A stretch of DNA of 38,418 nucleotides from Actinoplanes subtropicus (GCF_000721705.1 NZ_JOJL01000061.1:1-38418); one strand, 5' to 3'; shown: positions 16,584 through 24,284, counted from the stretch's first letter. The notes: generated by a model not told the origin, from the sequence alone. A program made the numbers and translations.

Positions 16584-17696
16584 TCAGTCCAGGTCGATGT
16601 CCGCGTAGATGGCGGCGTGGTCCGATCCGGCGTGCACGGCCGCCGTCATCGTCGAGTAGATCGGCCACAGCGTTCCCCGCTTGCCGCCCCACACGCCGCG
16701 CCTGAATATCCCGCCACCGCGTGCGGCGCTGTACAGCGCCGGCGACAACAAGACGTAGTCGAGCTTGTTCCGTGCCGTGCAATACCCGTACGTTCCCGGC
16801 CGCCCGCCGTCCTCGAACCCCGGATGCGCCGAGATGTCCCGCAGATCGGTTCCGCTCAGCAGCGGCGCCAGCGGCTCGCTCTCCGGCGTGTCGTTCAGGT
16901 CGCCGACCACCGTCACGTGCTCGATGCCCGAGGCCACCAGACCGCGGTAGATCTCCGCGACGCGTACGGCCTGCCGGCGGCGGATCGCGTCCGAGGCGAC
17001 CTTCCCGCCGTACCCCTTGCTCTTGAAGTGGTTGACCAGCACCGCCACCCGCGTCCCGCGCGGCGACCGGAAGTGGTACTCCGCGCAGTCCCGGCTGAAG
17101 ACCCGCCCCACGTGGTCCACGTCGTCCACGTGGCTCTGCTGCCCGACCAGCGGGTACCCGGCCGCCGACAGCACGCCCACGTCGATCCCGCGCTCGTCGT
17201 TGCCGTCCACCACCATGACGTGCGGATACCGCGGCCGCCCGTCCGCCACGACGCCCGCGTCGGCGAACCGTTTGAGCGCGAACCGGCTCTCCGCCTCGAT
17301 GACGCCCACGATGTCCGCGCGCACGTCGCGCAGCACCCGGGCGGTGTGTTCGAGGGCCAGCTCGTCGCAGCGATCGGTGGTCAGTTCCACCCAGCCGATC
17401 CACGACGCCCGGCCCTCGGCGACCACCGTCACCTTGCCGTCCCGGGAGCGGCGCAGCAGCCGTCCCCGGTTCTGCCGCAGCCGGGCGAACTTCGCCGTGT
17501 CGCCGTTGCGCAGCCCGAGCCGGCCGAGCTCGCGCAGGATCTCCCGCTGGGTGGTCTCGTCGTAGACCGGTTCCTCGAGCAGAGCACAGATCCGCTCGTA
17601 CGCCTCGAGCACCGGCCGCCCGGCCGACCAGGTCCGCTGATCGAGCGCCCGCGCGCGGTTGAACAGGTTCTCCACGTTGAAGGCGGCGATCCGCAT
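16584..17696 (-). CDS. Endonuclease/exonuclease/phosphatase-family protein
   Basis: 370 residues starting MRIAAFNVENLFNRARALD at ATG 17696, preceded by GGAGGGTCG. The first strand with N7 and E9 (FNVENL), the central ADIVGVIEAES glutamate, VLVNHFKSKGYGG, VVGDLNDTPESEPL and the closing GSDHAAIYADIDL reproduce the EEP (exonuclease III/DNase I-like) metal-dependent active site: N, E, H, D-x-N and terminal SDH. No signal peptide is seen, so it is probably cytoplasmic. The family includes nucleases and phosphodiesterases, so the substrate cannot be fixed. An insert with many arginines (RQNRGRLLRRSRDGKVTV) might touch nucleic acid. It converges on the galactanase gene. Confidence 0.85.
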   Translation of the reverse strand: MRIAAFNVENLFNRARALDQRTWSAGRPVLEAYERICALLEEPVYDETTQREILRELGRLGLRNGDTAKFARLRQNRGRLLRRSRDGKVTVVAEGRASWIGWVELTTDRCDELALEHTARVLRDVRADIVGVIEAESRFALKRFADAGVVADGRPRYPHVMVVDGNDERGIDVGVLSAAGYPLVGQQSHVDDVDHVGRVFSRDCAEYHFRSPRGTRVAVLVNHFKSKGYGGKVASDAIRRRQAVRVAEIYRGLVASGIEHVTVVGDLNDTPESEPLAPLLSGTDLRDISAHPGFEDGGRPGTYGYCTARNKLDYVLLSPALYSAARGGGIFRRGVWGGKRGTLWPIYSTMTAAVHAGSDHAAIYADIDLD

Positions 17697-17876
17697 CGAC
17701 CCTCCTGGGGCGAGACTGTCGGCAGTGGACATCGGGCAGTGGGGTTGGCGACCAATGGCGGGTGAAGAATCTTGGAACCTATTACTTTGGGTGCTCGATC
17801 GATTGCAGCAGGTCACTCGTCCGGGGAACAGTGATCATCGGGGTCGCCGCAATCATGATCGCAGCCGGGAGGGGTG

Positions 17877-18296
17877 ATGTCGTCCGCCACCACCGCGAGG
17901 CTCGCCGCCGGTGAGCCTCCGATCAACTTCGCGGCCCATCAGATCCGGGCGGGCAACCTGGCCGGCGCACGGGACGACTTCGAGCAGATGCTGGCCATGC
18001 TGATCGCCGCCGTGCACCCGGGCGACTGGGGCATCGACGTGCTGCTCGGCAACCTGGCCGGGATGGTGGTCTTCTGGCAGTCCAAGTACTTCTGGCCGGT
18101 GGTCACCCGCTCGCAGCAGGCGCAGATCCGTGAGTCGTTCGAGTCGGCCCTGGCCGCCGCCGGGCGCCACGGCCACCACCTGCGGCGCTGGGTGCTGTGC
18201 GTGGCGGAGAACCTGACGCCGTTCTCGTTCGGCGAGCCCTGTTCGGCGGCGTCGTCGGGCGCGCGGACGCTGATCGCGCTGGCCTGGCAGTTGTGA
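17877..18296 (+). CDS. Hypothetical protein
   Basis: 139 residues starting MSSATTARLAAGEPPINFAAHQIRAGN, with a strong GGGAGGGG ribosome-binding stretch at 17867-17874; GTG 17874 is the alternative start. The sequence is mainly helical, with LAGARDDFEQMLAMLIAAVHPG and SQQAQIRESFESALAAAGRHGHHLRRWVLCVAENL. I do not recognise the family. The last 20 residues (EPCSAASSGARTLIALAWQL) look unlike the rest and run into a frame that codes a possible ATPase C-terminus, so the 3' end may have been altered by a deletion. The 180 bases upstream contain no gene. Confidence 0.55.
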   Translation: MSSATTARLAAGEPPINFAAHQIRAGNLAGARDDFEQMLAMLIAAVHPGDWGIDVLLGNLAGMVVFWQSKYFWPVVTRSQQAQIRESFESALAAAGRHGHHLRRWVLCVAENLTPFSFGEPCSAASSGARTLIALAWQL

Positions 18297-18442
18297 TCGA
18301 GCGGGTGTACCAGCATCTGTCCCGGTGGCCGGCCGATGCGGGAGCGGGCGCGCAGGTGGTGGTCGCCGACAACGCGCCGCCGCCGGCCGCCGAGGCCGGC
18401 GTGATAGTCCGTTTCTCCCGGCAGTCGTCGCTCTTCGATTGA
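18293..18442 (+). pseudogene. Short fragment resembling the C-terminus of an SMC/AAA-like ATPase
   Basis: GTG 18293 overlaps the preceding stop (GTGA) and opens a 49-residue frame: VIERVYQHLSRWPADAGAGAQ, then VVVADNAPPP and VIVRFSRQSSLFD. The layout (helix, QVVVADNAPPP, IVRF) resembles the last strand and tail of large coiled-coil ATPases, where QVIxxENxxPP precedes the end, but no Walker motifs are present. It may be the remnant of a longer gene or a small coupled ORF. The resemblance is weak and made by eye. Confidence 0.3.
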
Positions 18443-18754
18443 ATTTCAGGTCTTGGGCCGGGCCCGCCCGGCAGCCGGGGTCGGAGATGTTGGTGCGGCG
18501 AGCGGCTCCGGCACGCCGGGGACTCGTCTTCCGCTCGTACGATATGGGCTTTTTCTTCTTTCGTTTCTGGCTCGGCGCCGCATCGAGGGCTTTTCGCGTG
18601 AGCAAAAGGCGCGACGCCAAGCTGCTGAAACTTCATAGAGCTACGTCACGACTACTATTGGTTAAGCCCCATTATCAACATTGACGAGGCGTAGCCTCCG
18701 AGTACTACGCATGTGCGCACTTGAAGAAGCCTGGATTCGGACCAGAATCAGGTC
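18443..18754. other. AT-richer intergenic stretch of 312 bases
   Basis: There is no convincing gene. GC content drops visibly, with pyrimidine runs (TTTTTCTTCTTTCG near 18550) and an AT-rich block at 18630-18680. Near its right end lie the short palindrome TCAACATTGA (18675-18684) and a promoter-like pair. The different composition beside a gene fragment suggests an old insertion or deletion boundary, but no direct repeats or integrase were found. Confidence 0.5.
18681..18708 (+). promoter_or_regulatory. Sigma-70-type promoter candidate for the regulator-like/serine hydrolase pair
   Basis: TTGACG (18681-18686) and TACTAC (18703-18708) are separated by 16 bp and lie 47 bases before ATG 18755. 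The palindrome TCAACATTGA (18675-18684) overlaps the -35 hexamer and could be an operator. Confidence 0.4.
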
Positions 18755-19642
18755 ATGACGTACGGCAAGAAAGACCTGCCTTACCCCTACAGCCAGGACT
18801 TTTCCGGCATCGTCACCCGGGTGAAGGGTGTCCGGGAGTCGACCCGTGCGGCCCTGGTGAACTCGCTGAAGGTCGCCTCGTACCTGAAGGCCGGGGCGAA
18901 TCTCGTCGAGCGCAACCTCGGCGCACCCACCGTGGTCACCGCCCGGGCCGACGGCTGCAAGGAGTACTGGTCGGGTCTGAGCTTCTTGTCGGAGCGGGCG
19001 CTGTCCCGCGAGGTGGCCGGCCTCGAGCCGCCGTTCCTGCGTCAGCGCGGCACCGGGCCGTACCGTTCGACCTGGGCCAGCCACGACGACTACCTGAACG
19101 ACCTGCTCGCCTTCCTGTTCCACGCCATGAACTACGACCCCCAGTACGGTGCCGAGCTGGAGACCCGTGGCGACTGGCTGGCGTCCGACGAGAGCTTCGT
19201 CGACGCCGTCGACCGTTCCATCCTGCACGAGGTGATGGCCATCTGCCGGATGCCGCTGTTCCGGCTCCAGCTGATCGTGTGCGCCACCGCCGACCGCAAC
19301 GACCGCATCCACGACACGATCGCCAGCAACTACGCCGGCGCCCTCGAACCCTGGTCGAAGGTGTACGAGCAGACGATCGCCGCCCGCGGTTACCGGTTAC
19401 GCGAGGGGATCACCCTCGAACAGTTCACCAACATCCTGGCCGCGATCGTCGAGGGTTTCGCCGTCCGGCAACTCGGCGATCCCGGGTCCGACCTGCTCGG
19501 TGAGGGCTCCGGGGAGAACGTCGCCGGCATGGCCATCCTCGGGATCATGAGCAGCTATCTGGTGCCCGCCGATGAACCAAGGGGCCCCGCTCTTCGTGAG
19601 TTGTTCGAGAGCGCAACGCAACCGATTGAGCACGGGGAGTAA
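18755..19642 (+). CDS. Unknown protein, possibly TetR-like, paired with a serine hydrolase
   Basis: 295 residues starting MTYGKKDLPYPYSQDFSGIVTRVKG. It is mostly helical, without signal peptide or membrane segments. The N-terminal part (ESTRAALVNSLKVASYLKAGANLVERNLGAPTVVTARADGCKEYW) occupies the place of a TetR helix-turn-helix but lacks a clean match; the C-terminal ITLEQFTNILAAIVEGFAVRQLGDPG resembles the ligand-domain helices of TetR proteins. I would call it a regulator only tentatively. It is followed after 3 bases by the NylB-like hydrolase gene, so the two form an operon and probably a functional pair. Confidence 0.6.
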   Translation: MTYGKKDLPYPYSQDFSGIVTRVKGVRESTRAALVNSLKVASYLKAGANLVERNLGAPTVVTARADGCKEYWSGLSFLSERALSREVAGLEPPFLRQRGTGPYRSTWASHDDYLNDLLAFLFHAMNYDPQYGAELETRGDWLASDESFVDAVDRSILHEVMAICRMPLFRLQLIVCATADRNDRIHDTIASNYAGALEPWSKVYEQTIAARGYRLREGITLEQFTNILAAIVEGFAVRQLGDPGSDLLGEGSGENVAGMAILGIMSSYLVPADEPRGPALRELFESATQPIEHGE

Positions 19643-19645
19643 CCG

Positions 19646-20839
19646 ATGACCAGTACCACGGAGCGGCCCGCGACCCCCAGCGCGGCCCCCCAGCCCTCCT
19701 GGTGGGACCGGCAAGGCGACCTCATCATGCGGCGGCCGTTCAACGAGTGGACCTTCACTCACATGAACTGGCTGATGCCGACGGAACGGGTGGCCCGCGG
19801 CGAGGTGCACCGTCCCCTGCATCACGACCCCCACCACCTCGACCTGACCTACCGGTTCGAGGGGCATGACCGGAGCCTCGCCGAGCTCCACAAGCGGACG
19901 AACACGACCAGCTTCGTGGTGGTGCACAACGGCCGCATCGTGCACGAGTACTACCCCGGCGCGTTCGCCGGGCCGCGTACCCGGATGCAGTTGTTCTCGG
20001 TCTCCAAGTCGATCACGTCGCTGCTGGTCGGGATCGCCCTGCACGAGGGGACCATCGACGGGCTCTACGACCGCGTCGCCGACTTCCGCCCCGACTTCAA
20101 GGGCACGGCGTACGAGGACGTCACGATCGGCAACCTGCTCAACATGACCAGCGGCGTCGGCGACCTCGAGGTGTGGGACGTGCCGGACGCCGGCATCAAG
20201 CGCTTCGAACAGGCCATCATGGGCGGCGGCGACGTGGCCGCCGTGGTCCGCGGCGCGCCCCGCACGGCCCCGATGGGCGAGCACTTCAACTACTCCACCT
20301 TCGACACCCAGGTGCTCGGCTGGGTGCTCGAGGCCGCCGCCGGCACCACGCTGGCGCGGTACTGTTCCGATCGGTTGTGGCGCCACCTGGGCGCCGATCG
20401 GGACGCGTACTACTGGCTCACCCGGGCCCGCCCGCGCTCGGCCATCGGCGGCGGCTCGCTGAACGCGACCGCTCGCGACCTGGCCCGGGTCGGCATGCTC
20501 ATGGTGAACGACGGCGTGGTGGCCGGCCGGCAGGTCGTCCCGCGCGACTGGGTACGCCGCAGCCGCGGGTGCGATCAGCCCCAACTGGCGGTCGGCGCGC
20601 TCGGCCCGAGCGGTTATGCGCACTACGGTTACAGCAACCAGTGGTGGACCCTCGGCCCGTCCTGCTTCGATTCGTTCACCGGCCTCGGCGTGCACGGCCA
20701 GTACCTGTTCGTCGACCACTCGGCCGACGTGGTCATCGTCAAGACCAGCGCGTGGCCCACCCAGGACGACGAGGCCCGCGACCGCGAGACGGTCACCGCG
20801 CTGCGCCGGATAGCGGATCACTTCGCGACAACTCGCTAG
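19646..20839 (+). CDS. Serine hydrolase of the beta-lactamase / 6-aminohexanoate-dimer hydrolase (NylB-like) family
   Basis: 397 residues, with GGGGAG before ATG 19646. The catalytic S118-V-S-K121 (QLFSVSKSITSLLVG) and Y216 in NYST give the Ser-Lys-Tyr set of class C beta-lactamase-like esterases and NylB. GGGSLNATARDLARVGMLM and the C-terminal GVHGQYLFVDHSADVVIVKTSAW complete the fold. Members hydrolyse amides or esters such as aminohexanoate oligomers, but most are of unknown substrate. No signal peptide is present: the N-terminus is TSTTERPATPSAAPQPSWWD, so it is probably cytoplasmic. It is cotranscribed with the preceding unknown gene. No terminator is seen before the structured region that follows. 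Confidence 0.85.
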   Translation: MTSTTERPATPSAAPQPSWWDRQGDLIMRRPFNEWTFTHMNWLMPTERVARGEVHRPLHHDPHHLDLTYRFEGHDRSLAELHKRTNTTSFVVVHNGRIVHEYYPGAFAGPRTRMQLFSVSKSITSLLVGIALHEGTIDGLYDRVADFRPDFKGTAYEDVTIGNLLNMTSGVGDLEVWDVPDAGIKRFEQAIMGGGDVAAVVRGAPRTAPMGEHFNYSTFDTQVLGWVLEAAAGTTLARYCSDRLWRHLGADRDAYYWLTRARPRSAIGGGSLNATARDLARVGMLMVNDGVVAGRQVVPRDWVRRSRGCDQPQLAVGALGPSGYAHYGYSNQWWTLGPSCFDSFTGLGVHGQYLFVDHSADVVIVKTSAWPTQDDEARDRETVTALRRIADHFATTR

Positions 20840-20859
20840 ACCTTCACCCGTTGATGTCC

Positions 20860-21063
20860 GCCGAGGGCACCACCGTGCCTGACACCCGCTCGAGAGACCG
20901 AAGGAGGACCTGGCGGCGCACGCCCCCGGCGGAACGGCCAACCCACTCTCACCGGCCGATGACATCCCACGCGCCGACCCCCCGCGTGGGGTGCCATCGC
21001 CAATCCTGAGGAGAGGGACGGCACCGGAAGGCCCGGACCTACGCGACAGGTCCGGGCCTTTCG
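20860..21063 (+). ncRNA. Candidate structured RNA ending in a terminator
   Basis: A long hairpin runs from GGCCGATG (20954-20961) to CATCGCC (20995-21001). Its core ATCCCACGCG pairs with CGCGTGGGGT over a cytosine-rich loop (CCGACCCCC). GGTGCC (20990-20995), within the 3' arm, could instead pair with GGCACC (21020-21025), giving two alternative folds before the terminator at 21028. This could be a small RNA, a 3' UTR or an attenuator for the next gene. It does not match any riboswitch core I can recognise, although the C-rich loop recalls the actinobacterial 6C RNA. Confidence 0.3.
21028..21063 (+). terminator. Strong intrinsic terminator
   Basis: AAGGCCCGGACCT (21028-21040) pairs perfectly with AGGTCCGGGCCTT (21048-21060) over a 7-base loop ACGCGAC, and is followed by TCG. 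The 13-bp perfect stem is the strongest hairpin seen in the window. Confidence 0.8.
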
Positions 21064-21155
21064 TCTGAGCTGGATGGTTTGCGCTCGATCACCCGTGCGT
21101 GCCGTGCGCAGGTGATCTCCCGGTCTTCGGGCCGCCGTCCGGCTAGCTTTCAGGA

Positions 21156-21785
21156 ATGCTGAGATTTCGGTATAAAGTGCTCGGCGGTCTGATGGCCGGG
21201 CTTCTGCTCGCGGCGGCCCCGCTCGCCGCGGACGCCGCTCTCCCCCGCCCGGTCCCGCTGCGGAACGCGCTGCTCACCGCGGCCGACCTGCCCGGTGGCT
21301 ACTCCTCCGACGCGAGCGGTTCGATGGCGTTCGTCTCGGACCTCGCCACCGATACGAACATTTGCGATCGCCAGGTTTCGCACGGCAGCGTGAACACCGC
21401 GCAGGCCACGTTCATCCGCGGCATCCCCGGGCCGATGTTGTTCGAGACGCTCTCCGCTACCGGGCCGCGCATGGCCCGCGCGATCGTCGCCGGGATCGCG
21501 GCGGCCCCGCATCGGTGCCGGAACCTCAACGACGCCGGCGGTGCGGCCGTGCTTCGGTTGTCTCCGATGCGCGTCCCGCGACTGGGTGACGCCGCTGCCG
21601 GGCTGGCCTTCACGGTGCGGCCGGCCGCGGTGAACATGACCATCCAGGGCCGGCTGATCTCGGTCGCCCGCCGCGGCGTCACGGTGACGATCCTGCTGGT
21701 CAACGCGCCGCGCAAAGACCAGCGTTCGCTGAACCTGATCGCCGCCACCGCGATCCGCAAACTCGATCGGATCCTGGTCTTCTGA
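21156..21785 (+). CDS. Secreted protein, possibly sensor-domain/PknH-type extracellular fold
   Basis: 209 residues with a cleavable signal peptide (MLRFRYKVLGGLMAGLLLAAAPLAADA). The mature part starts ALPRPVPLRNALLTAADLPGGYSSD and contains two cysteines (ICDRQ, near residue 70, and HRCRNL, near residue 125) that could form a disulfide. The pattern of an early cysteine, ATFIRGIPGPMLFETLSATGPRMARAIVAGI, a second cysteine and a closing strand pair (TVTILLVNAPRKD) recalls extracellular sensor-type domains of mycobacterial LpqN/PknH proteins; this is a weak fold-level resemblance. TAGCTT sits six bases before ATG, so it may be leaderless. Confidence 0.7.
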   Translation: MLRFRYKVLGGLMAGLLLAAAPLAADAALPRPVPLRNALLTAADLPGGYSSDASGSMAFVSDLATDTNICDRQVSHGSVNTAQATFIRGIPGPMLFETLSATGPRMARAIVAGIAAAPHRCRNLNDAGGAAVLRLSPMRVPRLGDAAAGLAFTVRPAAVNMTIQGRLISVARRGVTVTILLVNAPRKDQRSLNLIAATAIRKLDRILVF

Positions 21786-22119
21786 AGTACTCGGGGAGCG
21801 GCAGCACCGAATCGAAACCCATGCAAACCCCCAGGACCATGCCCACGTACGAGGCAGCACCTTTCCCGCCGATCTGATCCGTCCCCGCCGCTCCTCGCAA
21901 CCAAGTGCCACGAAAGGCCGTAGCGCGTCTCTCGCGTGAGCGGTCACAAGACCGCGAAACCGGCGGCCGCCTTCCCCGTGAGCGCTCACGGCGGCAAAGC
22001 GGACCGCCGGCGCGACACGCCGGGAGCGGGTGCGGCGATGGCCGGGGCGACTCGCCGGGAGCGGTCACACGGGCGGGTGGACGCTGGCCCGGGGCGGGAA
22101 TCTGTGTTGGGGTAGTGGC
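21786..22119. other. Intergenic stretch of 334 bases with palindrome array
   Basis: No gene is supported. The first 110 bases show nothing clear. From 21936 it carries several GTGAGCGSTCAC-type palindromes, described separately. Confidence 0.55.
21936..22068. repeat. GTGAGCGCTCAC-type palindrome array
   Basis: GTGAGCGGTCAC (21936-21947), CCGTGAGCGCTCACGG (21976-21991) and GGGAGCGGTCAC (22057-22068) lie within 135 bases. The first two cores start exactly 42 bp apart, the same spacing as the pair at 13.9 kb. They lie upstream of the gene at 22120. Confidence 0.6.
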
Positions 22120-22821
22120 ATGACTCGGAGCCGGGCGGACAGCCTGCGGTGGATGGCTGAAGGCACGACCTTGCTGCTGGGAGCGTTGCAGGCGGTGCCG
22201 GACGCGCAACTGAGCGAGCCGTGCGCGCTCCCGGGGTGGAGCGGGAAGCACCTGATCGCGCACGTCTCGCTGAACGCCGAGGCGCTGATGAATCTGGCCA
22301 CCTGGGCGCGCACGGGGGTGGAGACCCCGATGTACTCGTCGCCCACCCAGCGGGACGACGACATCGAGCGCACGGCCAAGCTGCCGGTCGCCGAGTTGCG
22401 GGACCGGGTCGTGGAGACCGCCGTCGCGCTCGACGCGTCGCTGGCCGGGCTCACCGAGTCGCAGTGGGCGCAGCCGATCCGGACCCGGCAGGGGCGGGAG
22501 GTCACCGGGGAGGAGATTCCCTGGATGCGATCGCGCGAGGTGATGGTGCACGCGGTCGACCTCGCCGCCAGTGTGGGGTTCGGGGACCTGCCCGGCGACT
22601 TCCTGGCGTCGCTGATCGATGACATCGCGGCCAAGCGGGACGGCGAGGGGCTGGTGCTGGTCGCGACCGATCAGGACCGGCGGTGGACGATTCCCGGGGA
22701 GCCGGTCAACGAGGTGCACGGGACGGCGGCGGGACTCGCCGCGTACCTCTCCGGGCGCGAGACCAGCGACGTCGCCGGCGCCGGCGGCGGGCTCGTGCCC
22801 CGCCTCGGCCCCTGGCTGTAG
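22120..22821 (+). CDS. Maleylpyruvate isomerase-family (mycothiol-dependent) protein
   Basis: 233 residues from ATG 22120 (MTRSRADSLRWMAEGTTLLL). The N-terminal four-helix DinB-like domain carries the metal triad of the mycothiol-dependent maleylpyruvate isomerase family: H48 in GKHLIAHV, with E140 and H144 in SREVMVHAVDL. C-terminal residues 170-233 (RDGEGLVLVATDQDRRWTIPG, GTAAGLAAYLSGR) match the SCP2-like second domain in shortened form. In Corynebacterium the enzyme isomerises maleylpyruvate in gentisate breakdown; most homologues are general mycothiol-utilising enzymes of unknown substrate, so the activity is not assigned. A longer start at 22030 is possible but would run through the palindrome region. 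Confidence 0.85.
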   Translation: MTRSRADSLRWMAEGTTLLLGALQAVPDAQLSEPCALPGWSGKHLIAHVSLNAEALMNLATWARTGVETPMYSSPTQRDDDIERTAKLPVAELRDRVVETAVALDASLAGLTESQWAQPIRTRQGREVTGEEIPWMRSREVMVHAVDLAASVGFGDLPGDFLASLIDDIAAKRDGEGLVLVATDQDRRWTIPGEPVNEVHGTAAGLAAYLSGRETSDVAGAGGGLVPRLGPWL

Positions 22822-22971
22822 GAACGGCTCGCGCCGGCCGTCAGCAGGCGACGCAGCCGGCACGAGAAGGCGACCCATCCGGCCAAGAAGGCGTGGATAC
22901 CCGGCAACCGTGGATGGTTACCCGACCGGGGCTGCAGATTTCCGACATCGACCGGGGCTGAGCTGCCGCGT

Positions 22972-22977
22972 TAGCGT
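22972..22977 (+). promoter_or_regulatory. Putative -10 element for a leaderless transcript
   Basis: TAGCGT lies five bases before ATG 22983, supporting transcription of the small ORF and the coupled genes after it. Confidence 0.4.
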
Positions 22978-22982
22978 GTGCC

Positions 22983-23114
22983 ATGCACAGCGTCGGGCGG
23001 AGCGGCGAGCCGGGCGATCCGGTGCGCGGCCAGTTCGCGCAGGGCGATCCGGCCGCGCGGCAGGCGATCGCGGCGCCGCGGCTCCTTGCCGACCGTACTG
23101 GGAGGAACCCGTGA
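22983..23114 (+). CDS. Small ORF (43 residues) coupled to the next gene
   Basis: ATG 22983 opens a frame starting MHSVGRSGEPGDPVRGQFAQ and ending TGRNP, whose TGA overlaps the GTG of the next gene (GTGA at 23111-23114). A leaderless-type -10 lies upstream, third positions are G/C-rich and the coupling is exact. The sequence has no recognisable domain (QGDPAARQAIAAPRLLADR is helical). It may be a real small protein or a coupling leader. Confidence 0.4.
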   Translation: MHSVGRSGEPGDPVRGQFAQGDPAARQAIAAPRLLADRTGRNP

Positions 23115-23548
23115 CCAACTGGGACGACGAGTGGGCCGAGCTGATCGAGGCGCTGTGCGCCGACGATCCCGGCCGGGTGGGAACCATCGGCCACCAGGAG
23201 GGCGAGCTCGCCCCGGTGCGGCCGACCCGGTTCGGCTGGCTGTACGGCTTCGACTGGTGGCCGGCCGGCGTCGGCACCGGCCTGGCGATGCTGGAGCTGT
23301 CCGAGCCGGGCACGATGCCGGCCGAGGCGTGGGAGCCGCTGTGCGGGCCGCTGCGCGAGGCCCGGGTCACCCGGGAGGGCCACCTGCTGGTCGGCCGGCG
23401 CACCCCGGCCGGTTCCGCCCGGCAGGCGACGCTCATGCTGGTCACGGACGAGTCCGGCGAGGGCGTGCGGGCGCGCGTGCTCACCGTCCGGATCAGCGTC
23501 GAGCCGGTGGCCGCCCGTGACCACGGACCCGCTCAGCAGCGCCGGTGA
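23111..23548 (+). CDS. Hypothetical protein
   Basis: 145 residues from GTG 23111, preceded by GGAGG (23101-23105). It begins MTNWDDEWAELIEALCADDPGRVGTIGHQEGELAPVRPTRFGWLYG; a tryptophan-rich core (FDWWPAGVGTGLAMLELSEPG) leads to beta-rich GHLLVGRRTPAGSARQATLMLVTDESGEGV and a basic end. It is soluble, with no signal peptide, and not recognised. The 3' end overlaps the nucleotidyltransferase gene by 32 bases, so the two are translationally linked. Confidence 0.65.
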   Translation: MTNWDDEWAELIEALCADDPGRVGTIGHQEGELAPVRPTRFGWLYGFDWWPAGVGTGLAMLELSEPGTMPAEAWEPLCGPLREARVTREGHLLVGRRTPAGSARQATLMLVTDESGEGVRARVLTVRISVEPVAARDHGPAQQRR

Positions 23549-24221
23549 GCTGGTCGCCGGCCGGTTTCCCGGGGCCACCTGGGCGATCCTGACCGGCAGC
23601 GTGCTAGGCCCGCACCGTACGGCCGGCTCGGATCTTGACATTGTGGTGCTGCAGGCGGAGGGTCCGGGCTACCGGGAGAGTCTGCACCACCGCGGCTGGC
23701 CGGTCGATCTGTTCGTGCACACCCCGGACGGGCTGGCCGGATTCCTCGCCGACGAGCTGGCCCGGCGCAAGCCCAGCACCCACCGGATGCTCGCGACCGG
23801 CGTCCCGCTGCTCGGTGACCCGGGCGACCTGCCGGCCCGGTGCGCGCGGGTGCTCGCCGACGGGCCGCCCCCGCTGACCGCGACCGAACGCGATCGGCTC
23901 CGGTACGCCCTGACCGACACGCTCGACGACCTCACGCACGCCGTCGACCCCGGTGAGCGCCTGGTGATCGGATCGGCGCTGTGGACCGGGACGGCTCAGG
24001 CCGCGCTGGCGTTCGGCGGCCGCTGGATCAGCGGTGGCAAGTGGCTGCTGCGCGAGCTGCGGGAGTACGACCCCGGCCTGGCCGGCCGGTGGCTGGCGGC
24101 TCGCGACGACCCGGCGCCGCTGGCGAGACAGGTGCTGGCGGCCGCCGGTGGGCCGCTCTTCGACGGCTACCGGGCCATCGCGCCGGGGAGAAACCGGGGT
24201 TCGGACCCCGGGGACCGCTGA
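23517..24221 (+). CDS. Nucleotidyltransferase-domain protein
   Basis: 234 residues from GTG 23517. LTGSVLGPHRTAGSDLDIVV gives the polymerase-beta-type active site G27-S28 ... D39-x-D41, and D64 in WPVDLFVH supplies the third acidic residue. A helical C-terminal half (TATERDRLRYALTDTLDDLTHAV, ISGGKWLLRELREYDPGLAGRWL) resembles substrate-binding domains of antibiotic or small-molecule nucleotidyltransferases. The substrate cannot be told. It overlaps the preceding unknown gene by 32 bases and precedes an SGNH hydrolase gene by about 60 bases. Confidence 0.8.
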   Translation: MTTDPLSSAGELVAGRFPGATWAILTGSVLGPHRTAGSDLDIVVLQAEGPGYRESLHHRGWPVDLFVHTPDGLAGFLADELARRKPSTHRMLATGVPLLGDPGDLPARCARVLADGPPPLTATERDRLRYALTDTLDDLTHAVDPGERLVIGSALWTGTAQAALAFGGRWISGGKWLLRELREYDPGLAGRWLAARDDPAPLARQVLAAAGGPLFDGYRAIAPGRNRGSDPGDR

Positions 24222-24284
24222 AGTTCGCTGGCCGGTCACGGCCGCGTGACCTGCCGCATGTCCGATTCCGCCACAGTGGAACCC

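Larger units (their letters stand above)
20840..21155 (+). other. Intergenic stretch of 316 bases with strong secondary structure
   Basis: No gene is supported. It holds a small hairpin GGCAC-CACC-GTGCC (20866-20879), a long hairpin (20954-21001), a strong terminator (21028-21063), and a promoter-like TAGCTT (21144-21149) just before the next gene. Confidence 0.6.

Noticed and set aside
20840..21063. Known riboswitch (c-di-AMP ydaO type, cobalamin, SAM) in this gap
   Set aside because: None of the conserved core sequences of these classes could be found by eye, so only an unnamed structured RNA candidate is reported.
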